The translations under genes were made by a program, and so were the position numbers. From Rhizobium ruizarguesonis (lineage in GTDB: Bacteria > Pseudomonadota > Alphaproteobacteria > Rhizobiales > Rhizobiaceae), in NCBI RefSeq assembly GCF_012349115.1, contig NZ_PQIG01000144.1:124001-188000 (forward strand): DNA of 64,000 bases. Reading direction: 5' to 3'. Numbering within the stretch: the first letter of the stretch is position 1; each line of letters opens with the position of its first letter. Under the pieces are notes generated by a model. It was not told the origin of the DNA and searched no databases. It saw only the letters and a program-made list of their open reading frames with translations. Shown here piece by piece: positions 8,925-16,336 of the stretch.

Positions 8925-9088
8925 GTCTCGAAAGTGTGTTTTGCCGGTTCGTCGTTCTCGTCGGGATTGGGAACCGGCGCTTCGTCGGGCAGCCTGTCCG
9001 GCTCCGGTTCCTTGATCGGCGGCACCGGCTTCCAGCCGGGCCCGGGCATCGGCGGCTGGTCTGGAATGGGTTCGTTGGGCACGGACAT
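8921..9088 (-). CDS. Small proline- and acid-rich protein (55 aa)
   Basis: The frame starts MSVPNEPIPDQPPMPG and ends KHTFET. Nearly a third of the residues are proline and many others are Asp/Glu, so it is probably disordered. A strong Shine-Dalgarno sequence (GGAGG) lies 5 nt before the ATG. It overlaps the lysR stop by 4 nt on the opposite strand. No function is recognised. The ribosome site and clean codon usage are the evidence that it is real. Confidence 0.6.
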   Translation of the reverse strand: MSVPNEPIPDQPPMPGPGWKPVPPIKEPEPDRLPDEAPVPNPDENDEPAKHTFET

Positions 9089-9132
9089 GACCGCCTCCCT
9101 TTCATGATCTTGGTTCTACACAACGTTCGGAG

Positions 9133-9570
9133 TTATTTGTCCGGCTTCAGCGATTCGGCAGCGCGCATCGGCATGCTGTCGATGATGGCGAAGAGCTCAC
9201 CATTGGTGATCGGCTCGCTGAGCTTGAGCTTGACGGTGCCGTCCTTGCCAAGAAGGAAGGCGGCGAATTCGCCCGCGCCGGGCGCCTTGAGATCGCGGCG
9301 GATCGCTTCGCCGTCGAGGCTGTCAGCCGCACCAAAGAGTGATCGAACGCCGGCGCCGGAAATCTTCAGCACCACGAGGTCGCGCTCATCGAGGGCCGAG
9401 CGGTCGGCCAGCAACTGATTTTCCTGGCGGGCGGCGCGAGAATTATCCCTGTCGGCGAAAACCACGAAGACGCGGTTCTTCCACTGGAACTGGGCGAGGC
9501 TTTCGACCGGCGCATAAGCGCTGTTTGTCTCGTCGATCTTCGTCGCACCGTAGAGAAGGGTTTTCGACAT
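9133..9570 (-). CDS. DUF4174-like conserved protein
   Basis: 145 aa with no signal peptide or membrane segment. The body reads FQWKNRVFVVFADRDNS ... ERDLVVLKISG ... LLGKDGTVKLKLSEPITNGELFAIIDSMPMR. This thioredoxin-like pattern with a terminal IDSMPMR matches the DUF4174 family (bacterial proteins of unknown function). It is separated by about 45 nt from the small proline-rich gene downstream and may be co-transcribed with it. Confidence 0.65.
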   Translation of the reverse strand: MSKTLLYGATKIDETNSAYAPVESLAQFQWKNRVFVVFADRDNSRAARQENQLLADRSALDERDLVVLKISGAGVRSLFGAADSLDGEAIRRDLKAPGAGEFAAFLLGKDGTVKLKLSEPITNGELFAIIDSMPMRAAESLKPDK

Positions 9571-9950
9571 GCAATTCTCCCGTTAACATGGAGAACGGTC
9601 CGAGATGGCACGGGTTCCATCTAATCGACAGGATCCCGGTTTTCGTTCCTGCACTCGAGAGGCTGCACGTGCGCTCCCGGATGTCAGTTTGCAAACCTTA
9701 TGCAGGCCGGCCGCAGAGTTTGATAATCAACCCTTCTTTTGCATTTATGTTGAAGCTCGTGCGGCGAAAATTCATTCAACTATAGCAACGCGGCGGAACT
9801 CACCAACTCAGCAGAGCATTTTGATTTGCCCGTTGTCTCTCGCCCGACACTGTGGGGGTCCAAACGCTGCCGTCTCAGCGGAATTGATTCACGCCGCTAC
9901 CGGTTAGCCCCCTTCCCGCCAAACAAGGTGCCGCGAGGTCCGAGAAAGGA
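9571..9950. other. Intergenic gap with no recognised gene
   Basis: This 380-bp gap lies between the DUF4174 gene start and the 3' end of the RTX protease. It must hold the promoter of the former and any terminator of the latter. I see no strong hairpin with a T-run, no RNA gene and no coding-like frame. Confidence 0.5.
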
Positions 9951-12900
9951 TCACGCAAACAAGAAGTCCCACGACTGAAGGCTTGAAACGGCAACATTCG
10001 TTAACGTTATGGTGTTGTCGGAATCGGCTGTAATAATTGTGTCACTCCCGAACTGCTCGATTGCCGCAAAAAGCGTTTCCCAGTCGGCGAAAATGCTGTG
10101 ATCGATCGAAATCGCGTCATGTGCGGAGCCGGTTGCCACGAAGTTTGTGATCGTATCATGGCCCCAATTCGGCGAATAAACGAAGACGTCGGCTGCCGCC
10201 CCACCAGTGAGGATATCGTTGCCGGCGCCACCCGTCAGCGCATTAGAACCACTGCCGCCGACGATAACGTTGTTCAGCGCGTTCCCTGTTCCGGCAAACG
10301 CTCCAGTTCCGATATAGGTGAGGTTCTCGACATTGGTCCCCAGTGTGTAGGCCGCCAGGTTCGTGCGAACCGTGTCGGTTCCCTCATTGGCGGCTTCGGT
10401 GACGATGTCGCCGGCATTGTCGACGATGTAGGTGTCGTGGCCAGCCCCGCCGATCAAGGTATCCGCACCTGCCGCGCCATTCAGCACATCATTGCCGGCG
10501 CCGCCGGTGATCGTGTTGGCGAGCGCATTGCCGGTGCCGGTGAAGCTGGCGGATCCCGTATAGGTCAGGTTCTCGACATTGGTCAGTGCGGCGATCGAGT
10601 AGGTCGCAAGCACCGTGTGGACTATGTCGATCCCTTCGTTCGCGTTCTCGATCACGAGGTCCGTCGCAACGTCGACGACGTAGACGTCGTCGCCCATCCC
10701 ACCTAACATCGTATCGGAACCGCCGCCCCCGATCAGTGTGTCGTTGCCCGCAGCCCCCATGAGCTTGTCAGCGCCAACACCACCCGTGATAACGTTGTCG
10801 AGCAGATTCCCTGTCCCGGCAAACGACCCAGTTCCGATGTAGGTGAGATTCTCGACATTGGCCGCCAATGTGTGGGCGGCCAATGTCGTACGAACCGTGT
10901 CGGTCCCCGCGTTGGCGGCTTCGGTGACAATGTCGCCGGCATTGTCGACGATGTAGGTGTCGTGGCCAGCCCCGCCGATCAAGGTATCCGCACTTGCCCC
11001 GCCATTCAGCACATCATTGCCGGCGCCGCCGGAAAGCATATCGATGGCAGCGCCACCCGTGATCGTGTTGTCGAGACTATTGCCTGTTCCGACGAAGGCT
11101 ACCGTGCCGATATAGGTGAGGTTCTCGACATCGCTGCCAAGCGTATAGCTTGCCAGTGTGGTGCGAACCGTATCGGTTCCGGCATCGGCGGCTTCGGTGA
11201 CGATGTCGCCGGCATGGTCGACGATATAGGTGTCGTCGCCCGCGCCACCGATCAAGGTATCCGCACCGCCCCCGCCATTCAGCGTGTCGTTGCCGATACC
11301 GCCGGTGATCGTGTTATCAAGCACATTGCCCGTGCCGGTGAAGTTGGCGGACCCCGTGTAGGTCAGGTTCTCGACATTGACCAAGGCGGCGATCGAGTAG
11401 GCTGCAAGCGCCGTGCGGATTTCGTCGGTGCCGGCGCCGACCGCCTCGTTGATTACGTCGGTCGCACTGTCGACCACATAGATGTCGTCGCCCGTCCCGC
11501 CCGACATCGTGTCGGAACCGGCCCCGCCGATCAATGTGTCGTTGCCGGCGCCGCCGATCAGCGTATCATTGCCGGTGCCGCCATCAAGCGTGTCGTTGCC
11601 AGCGCCGCCGATGATCGTGTTGACGAGCGCATTGCCGGTGCCGGTGAAGCTGCCGGATCCCGTATAGAGCAGGCTCTCGACATTCGCCCCCAGTGTGTAG
11701 GCGGCCAGCGTCGTGCGAACCGTGTCAATACCCACCTCGGCCGCTTCGGTGACCACGTCGGCCAGATCATCGACAATATAGGTGTCGTTGCCCGCACCAC
11801 CGATCAAGCTGTCCGCACCGGCCCCCCCGTCCAGGGTATCGGCACCTGCCGCGCCCCTGATCGTGTTGGCAAGGTCATTGCCCGTGCCGGTGAAGGCTAC
11901 CGTGCCGATATAGGTGAGATTCTCGACATTGGCGGCAAGCGTATAGCTTGCCAGTGTCGTGCGAACCGTGTCGCTTCCCGCATCGACGTCCTCGGTGACG
12001 CTGTCGCCGGCATTGTCGACGATGTAGGCGTCGTCGCCCGCCCCGCCGATCAAGCCGTCGGCGCCTGTCCCGCCGTTCAGTGTGTCATTGCCGGCGCCGC
12101 CGGTGATCGTGTTGGCGAGCGCATTGCCGGTGCCGGTGAAGCTCGCGGATCCCGAATAGGTCAGGTTCTCGACATTGACCAATGCGGCGATCGAGTAGGC
12201 TGCAAGCGCCGTGCGGATTTCGTCGGTGCCGGCGCTGACCTGCTCATTGATCACGTCGCTCGCACTGTCGACCACATAGATGTCGTTGCCGGCACCACCG
12301 CTCAGCGTATCATTGCCGGCTCCGCCGTCCAGAAGATCGTTGCCGGCGCCGCCGGTGATCGCGTTGGCGAGGCTGTTTCCCGTCCCGCTAAAATCGCCGG
12401 TGCCGATGAAGGTCAGGTTTTCGACATTGGCAGTCAAGGCATAGGAGGAAAGCGCCTTGATCAGATCGGTTCCTTCATTCAGCCCTTCGGTGACCACATC
12501 GGAAAGATCATCGACGATATAGATGTCGTTGCCCGCTCCGCCGATCAGTATGTCTGCTCCAGCCTTCCCGTCTAGGGTGTCGGCACCCGCCGCGCCCTTG
12601 ATCGTGTTAGCAAGGCTATTGCCCGTCCCGGTAAAGGCTGCCGTGCCGCTATAGGTGAGGTTCTCGACATCGCTACCAAGCGTATAGGCTGCCAGGGTCG
12701 TGCGAACCGTGTCGATCCCCCCATTGGCAGCTTCGGTGACGCGGTCGTCGGCATTGTCGATGACATAGGTGTCGTTGCCCGTACCGCCGATCAAGGTGTC
12801 CGCACCTGTCCAGCCATCCAGCGTGTCATTGCCGGCGCCGCCGGAAAGCGTATCGGTGGCGCCGCCCCCGGTGATCACGTTATCGAGATTGTTGCCCGTG

Positions 12901-14735
12901 CCCACAAACCCAAACGCCCAAGGTCCGTGATAGGTGAGGTTCTCGACGTTGGCGCTCAGTGTGTAGCCCGTAAGATACGTCTGCACCGTATCGATGCCCT
13001 CGTCGGCGTTTTCAATGATAGTGTCGCCGACATCGTAAACGACATAAATATCGTTGCCGGTCCCGCCCGTAAGCGAGTCAGCTCCCCGGCCACCGTCCAG
13101 AGTATCGTTGCCTGCCCCACCAGAAAGCGTGTCATTGCCCGTCCCACTGGTGATCATATTGTCGAGGCTATTGCCGGTACCGGTAGAATTGCCGTTGCTC
13201 CGGAGGACGAGGTTCTCGACATTGGCGATCCCCGCCAGCGAATAAGCGGCAAGATCGGTCAAGATCCTGTCAACGCCGCCGTCGGTCGCCTCGACCACGA
13301 TATCGCCGAGACTATCGACGATATAAGTATCATCACCCGCACCACCGATCAGAGTGTCGGCGCCGGCCTTCCCATCCAGCCAATCAAATCTCGTCCCGCC
13401 GGTAATCACATTGTCCGCCGCGTTGCCATAACCGGCGAACCCGTCGGTGCCGGTGTAGGTCAGGTTTTCGACGTTGGTGCCGAGTGTAAAATCCCCAACC
13501 GCCGTCCGGACCGTGTCCGTCCCCTCATTAGCATTCTCAATCACAGCATCGTTGGCATTGTCGACGATGTAGACGTCGTTGCCCACCCCGCCCGACATCT
13601 TGTCGATTCCGGTCCCGCCGTCGAGCGTGTCATTGCCGGAATCGCCGGTAAGGGAATCATTTCCTGCATTGCCCCAGAGGGTATTATCCGCCTCGTTGCC
13701 TGTGATCGTATCATTGCCGGAGCCGGCCTTAACGTTCTCGATCAAGGACGCAGTATTGTCGTGATAAAGAAGGGCGTTGAAAATATTGCCGCGGGCATAA
13801 CCATTATTCGGACCTCCTCCCAGGTCGGCCAACTGGCCCTGGGAAAAGACCGAATATCCCCCTGCACGCAAGTCGATCTTGAGGGCGGTGGTATAAGCGG
13901 TCAAATCATAGGTATCGATACCGCCGCCGTCCCAGATTGTCGCGAAGATGCGGTTGGCAGCGGGCGTGATGGCCGCAACGCCGTTGACATAAGTGATGCC
14001 CTGGTTCGGATTCCATTTGTAGACGGTATCGCCGCTGTTCGTCGTGTAGTCCGCACCATACATTTCCTGCAGGGCGGCGATGTCGAGCATCATGAAGGTT
14101 TGTGGCGCGCCATCATGCTCATACTTGGCCCCCCTCTCATCGTCTCCGATAAATGTGTGGTAGGTCATGATCGTGTATTCGAGCGAGTCGTAGGCGCTCG
14201 GAACGACTGTCCCCCCTTCGTGAGCATGTTTCAGTCCGAGAGCGTGACCCAGCTCGTGCGCCAAGGTTTGGCCCGCATAGTTGCCGAACCTCGGGAAGCG
14301 ATAATCATCTTCGGTGCCAGCATATCCCGTCCCGAACCAGATATCACCACCCCGCTCGCCGGCAGCTGGGAAATAGGCCCCTGCCGTCTCCAGATAGGGA
14401 TCCGAGGTTTGTGCAAACCGCACCGTTGCGGTATTCGCGCTTCCGGCCTCAAAGTTGGCGTTCGTGAACCCCTCGACGGAGAAGCCGTCATTTGCCGCAC
14501 TCCCATAGGATTGCTCCATAAAGTACAAGGCGAGAGACTGCTGCTGCGACGATATTGGAGTGAAAGAATAATACTTCTCGTAGTATAAATCGGCGCCATC
14601 ATCGGCATACGATGACGAGGTGGTGGGAAACGCATAGGTTATCGTTCCGTCCCAGGCGGTGCCGCTGAAGAGCCCGTCTACTTTCTGATCCCCAGTCGAG
14701 CTGACGTTCTTCGTCGGAGTAATAAGGTCCGTCAT
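9951..14735 (-). CDS. Serralysin-like M10 metalloprotease with 13 RTX modules
   Basis: 1594 aa, probably exported by a type I system. Residues 1-250 form a metzincin protease domain: the zinc motif HELGHALGLKH (His160, Glu161, His164, His170) and a Met-turn EYTIMTYH near Met190. The DUF-like YDLTAY...IDLRAGGYS linker of peptidase M10 C-terminal domains follows. The rest is Ca2+-binding GGxGxDxLxGG nonapeptides set in 13 modules of about 80-110 residues. Each module has a YIVD...GDxVxE strand, a VRTxLxxYTL...NVENLTY block and a GTGNxLxNxIxG lead into the next RTX run. The C-terminus (SLQSWDFLFA) looks like an uncleaved type I secretion signal. There is no N-terminal signal peptide. Usual serralysins are about 480 aa, so this one is greatly expanded. 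No T1SS genes are nearby. Confidence 0.88.
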   Translation of the reverse strand: MTDLITPTKNVSSTGDQKVDGLFSGTAWDGTITYAFPTTSSSYADDGADLYYEKYYSFTPISSQQQSLALYFMEQSYGSAANDGFSVEGFTNANFEAGSANTATVRFAQTSDPYLETAGAYFPAAGERGGDIWFGTGYAGTEDDYRFPRFGNYAGQTLAHELGHALGLKHAHEGGTVVPSAYDSLEYTIMTYHTFIGDDERGAKYEHDGAPQTFMMLDIAALQEMYGADYTTNSGDTVYKWNPNQGITYVNGVAAITPAANRIFATIWDGGGIDTYDLTAYTTALKIDLRAGGYSVFSQGQLADLGGGPNNGYARGNIFNALLYHDNTASLIENVKAGSGNDTITGNEADNTLWGNAGNDSLTGDSGNDTLDGGTGIDKMSGGVGNDVYIVDNANDAVIENANEGTDTVRTAVGDFTLGTNVENLTYTGTDGFAGYGNAADNVITGGTRFDWLDGKAGADTLIGGAGDDTYIVDSLGDIVVEATDGGVDRILTDLAAYSLAGIANVENLVLRSNGNSTGTGNSLDNMITSGTGNDTLSGGAGNDTLDGGRGADSLTGGTGNDIYVVYDVGDTIIENADEGIDTVQTYLTGYTLSANVENLTYHGPWAFGFVGTGNNLDNVITGGGATDTLSGGAGNDTLDGWTGADTLIGGTGNDTYVIDNADDRVTEAANGGIDTVRTTLAAYTLGSDVENLTYSGTAAFTGTGNSLANTIKGAAGADTLDGKAGADILIGGAGNDIYIVDDLSDVVTEGLNEGTDLIKALSSYALTANVENLTFIGTGDFSGTGNSLANAITGGAGNDLLDGGAGNDTLSGGAGNDIYVVDSASDVINEQVSAGTDEIRTALAAYSIAALVNVENLTYSGSASFTGTGNALANTITGGAGNDTLNGGTGADGLIGGAGDDAYIVDNAGDSVTEDVDAGSDTVRTTLASYTLAANVENLTYIGTVAFTGTGNDLANTIRGAAGADTLDGGAGADSLIGGAGNDTYIVDDLADVVTEAAEVGIDTVRTTLAAYTLGANVESLLYTGSGSFTGTGNALVNTIIGGAGNDTLDGGTGNDTLIGGAGNDTLIGGAGSDTMSGGTGDDIYVVDSATDVINEAVGAGTDEIRTALAAYSIAALVNVENLTYTGSANFTGTGNVLDNTITGGIGNDTLNGGGGADTLIGGAGDDTYIVDHAGDIVTEAADAGTDTVRTTLASYTLGSDVENLTYIGTVAFVGTGNSLDNTITGGAAIDMLSGGAGNDVLNGGASADTLIGGAGHDTYIVDNAGDIVTEAANAGTDTVRTTLAAHTLAANVENLTYIGTGSFAGTGNLLDNVITGGVGADKLMGAAGNDTLIGGGGSDTMLGGMGDDVYVVDVATDLVIENANEGIDIVHTVLATYSIAALTNVENLTYTGSASFTGTGNALANTITGGAGNDVLNGAAGADTLIGGAGHDTYIVDNAGDIVTEAANEGTDTVRTNLAAYTLGTNVENLTYIGTGAFAGTGNALNNVIVGGSGSNALTGGAGNDILTGGAAADVFVYSPNWGHDTITNFVATGSAHDAISIDHSIFADWETLFAAIEQFGSDTIITADSDNTITLTNVAVSSLQSWDFLFA
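10300..13500 (-). repeat. In-frame tandem DNA repeat encoding the RTX modules
   Basis: The module-encoding DNA is tandemly repeated with a period of roughly 240-320 bp. Some copies are nearly identical; compare about 10370-10500 with 10905-11035, and the module boundaries near 10500-10580, 11300-11400 and 12110-12190. Two module types alternate: YTLxxNVENLTYIG, and a longer YSIAALVNVENLTYSG. The pattern implies recent in-frame duplication or gene conversion. Copy number is likely to vary between strains and could be misassembled from short reads. Confidence 0.8.
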
Positions 14736-15466
14736 AAAATACCCGTTTGCCTATTCCATTCGGCCGCGCCTAATGCCGGTTTCCCTCTGCCCCAAATCAG
14801 GGGAAAATTCAACTAAAAGCTTTATTTCGCTTGAGGAAGTTTTTGACCTTAGTAACCAACGCTCATGAAGCGCTTTCTCCGCAACTCTATCGAGGGCCAG
14901 AAGCCATATTCCAGGATCCTGTGCTCGCCCGTTCGAACCTTCGCAATTGCTGCCACGACGGCACTTAAATTGACGTTACAGTCATCTGTTGAAATTTAAT
15001 AAGTCTCAGGCTTGGTGATATCGGGAGAGCGAGAGGTCCGCATTGTTTCGGCGCCGCCGAACGTTGTCTCCGCCTGGGCGGATCATTCCGTATCGAGTGG
15101 CGTATTGTCGCAATCGCGGACCTCGCAGCTGCGTGCCTAACATTTAGCTCACACGGCGGTATGGCACCATACGGACGGGTTGCGCTTCTTAAATGTTCGA
15201 TTTTATGTGGCAAATAAGCAGCAAATTCGCCACCGGCAGCGTAGGTGCTCTTCAGGGCGCCGCGCCATTAGTTTTCGAGATGTTGCTCGTTAGTCAGGGG
15301 CACGTTTCGTATGCCATTCCACACGTGAAAGGTCGCGCTTTTGGCAAAACACTCCAACATCGGTGCAGGATCGTTACAGATACAGTTAAACGTCTATATC
15401 GACGATTTTCGGTCGAAATGACATTGGCTAAAACAATTCGCCTGATGGGGAGTTGACGTGGGGGGA
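14736..15466. other. 731-bp intergenic region upstream of the RTX protease
   Basis: This AT-richer region contains the promoter side of the RTX gene. I find no coding frame with rhizobial codon usage, no RNA gene and no strong terminator in it. Its lower GC relative to neighbours fits an accessory insertion around the RTX gene, but that is only an impression. Confidence 0.45.
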
Positions 15467-15543
15467 TGGTACGGTTGGGGGGTCTCGAACCTCCGACCTC
15501 AGGTGCCACAAACCTGCGCTCTAACCAACTGAGCTACAACCGC
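15467..15543 (-). tRNA. tRNA-His (GTG), lacking G-1
   Basis: A cloverleaf folds from GCGGTTG (15543-15537) to CAACCGT plus A73 and encoded CCA. The D arm is AGCTCAGTTGGTTAGAGC; the anticodon stem CAGGT/ACCTG encloses loop TTGTGGC, giving anticodon GTG. The first base is paired G1:U72, there is no extra encoded G-1 opposite the discriminator, and the discriminator is A73 rather than C73. This is the derived state known for many alphaproteobacterial tRNA-His genes. In the T stem, GGAGG faces CCCCC, leaving one A-C mismatch at the middle pair. Confidence 0.93.
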
Positions 15544-15621
15544 ATATATCGCGCTTGGCGCGATGGGGGTCACATACGAGGACTTGGCGACGAATTCAAG
15601 CCCCATTCCTCGTCAATATAC

Positions 15622-15651
15622 AAAAAGGCCGGACGCGAGGTCCAGCCTTTT
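15622..15651 (-). terminator. Rho-independent terminator of the phasin gene
   Basis: The stem AAAGGC.GGAC / GTCC.GCCTTT (15624-15634 with 15640-15650) has one internal mismatch and a 5-nt loop. It is followed on the minus strand by TTTTTGTATA. It lies 23 nt after the phasin stop. Confidence 0.82.
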
Positions 15652-15673
15652 ATCTGCGATCGGTAAAGACCGA

Positions 15674-16123
15674 TCAGGCGACCTTGAAGGAAGCCATGGC
15701 CTTTTCGGCGGCGTCCTTGGAGGGCTTTGCGAGCTTCTCGGCCACCTGCTTGGTGGTTTCCTGCATCGACTTCGCCTGTTCGACAGCCAGCTCGGCCTGC
15801 TTGCGCAGGAACGAGGTCTGAAGTTCGAAGAATTCGGCCGGGGACTTGACGCCGAGAAGCGCTTCCAGGTGCGAGAGCGAGCTCTCGGCATTGACACGCA
15901 GAGCGTCGATCGCCTTCAGGCCGATCTCGACCGAGCCGGCCTGCGCCGTCTGGACGGTGGCTTCGAGCGTCTTGCCGGCTTCCTCGCCAGCGGTCTTCAG
16001 CTTGGCATAGGCATCCTTCGACTGCTGGGCGCCCTTTTCGGCGAATTCACGGAAAGATTCCGTGAACTTGGACGGGTCGAAAGAAGCGATTGAAAAAACG
16101 TCGTCGGTCTTTATGGTAGCCAT
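15674..16123 (-). CDS. phaP: Phasin (PHB granule-associated protein)
   Basis: 149 aa, a Phasin_2-type small helical protein coating polyhydroxybutyrate granules. Most of it is predicted amphipathic helix, with FREFAEKGAQQSKDAYAKLKTAGEEA near the start and SPAEFFELQTSFLRKQAELAVEQAKSMQE later, both hallmark blocks. A longer frame adds 34 residues upstream; I use the ATG at 16123, which has AAGGA at good spacing and starts at the conserved MATIKTDDVF. The promoter at 16178-16206 overlaps a TGCANTGCA box, suggesting repression by a PhaR-type regulator. Single-gene unit with its own terminator. Confidence 0.92.
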   Translation of the reverse strand: MATIKTDDVFSIASFDPSKFTESFREFAEKGAQQSKDAYAKLKTAGEEAGKTLEATVQTAQAGSVEIGLKAIDALRVNAESSLSHLEALLGVKSPAEFFELQTSFLRKQAELAVEQAKSMQETTKQVAEKLAKPSKDAAEKAMASFKVA

Positions 16124-16177
16124 GGGTCGCATCCTTTGGGTTGAGGCAGCCGCTGCCTGCGTTTGTTGGATGATGCT

Positions 16178-16224
16178 TATATAAGACATTTCATTGTGCA
16201 TTGCAACAATTATTGTGCAGTGCA
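16178..16224 (-). promoter_or_regulatory. phaP promoter with two TGCANTGCA operator boxes
   Basis: On the minus strand TTGCAA (16201-16206) and TATATA (16178-16183) are separated by exactly 17 bp. They form a plausible -35/-10 pair about 55-80 nt before the phasin ATG. Palindromic boxes TGCATTGCA (16197-16205) and TGCAGTGCA (16216-16224) are centred 19 bp apart, about two helical turns, and the first covers the -35. TGC-rich palindromes are known targets of the PHB-sensing repressor PhaR in Paracoccus; assignment to PhaR/AniA here is inference. Confidence 0.65.
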
Positions 16225-16336
16225 CAAGACGTTAACCTTTCCGGCCGAAAACCCCCTCCTCTTCTGGACCGGCATGCGCCCCGCAGTTATTAATAAGCCG
16301 TTAATTTAAGAAGGCCGACAGCGACAAGGTTCGAAC

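Noticed and set aside
10300..13500. Regularly spaced repeats that could suggest a CRISPR-like array
   Set aside because: The repeats are long, in frame and encode RTX modules; there are no short direct repeats with unique spacers and no cas genes.
10872..14588. Long open frames antisense to the RTX gene (567 and 553 codons)
   Set aside because: They mirror the GC-rich tandem repeat of the protease gene, have no ribosome sites, and their repeating Val/Asp/Gly composition follows from the reverse complement of RTX motifs.
14736..15466. Attachment site or integrase remnant next to the tRNA-His gene
   Set aside because: I found no repeat of the tRNA 3' end near the RTX gene and no integrase, so an integrated island cannot be supported.
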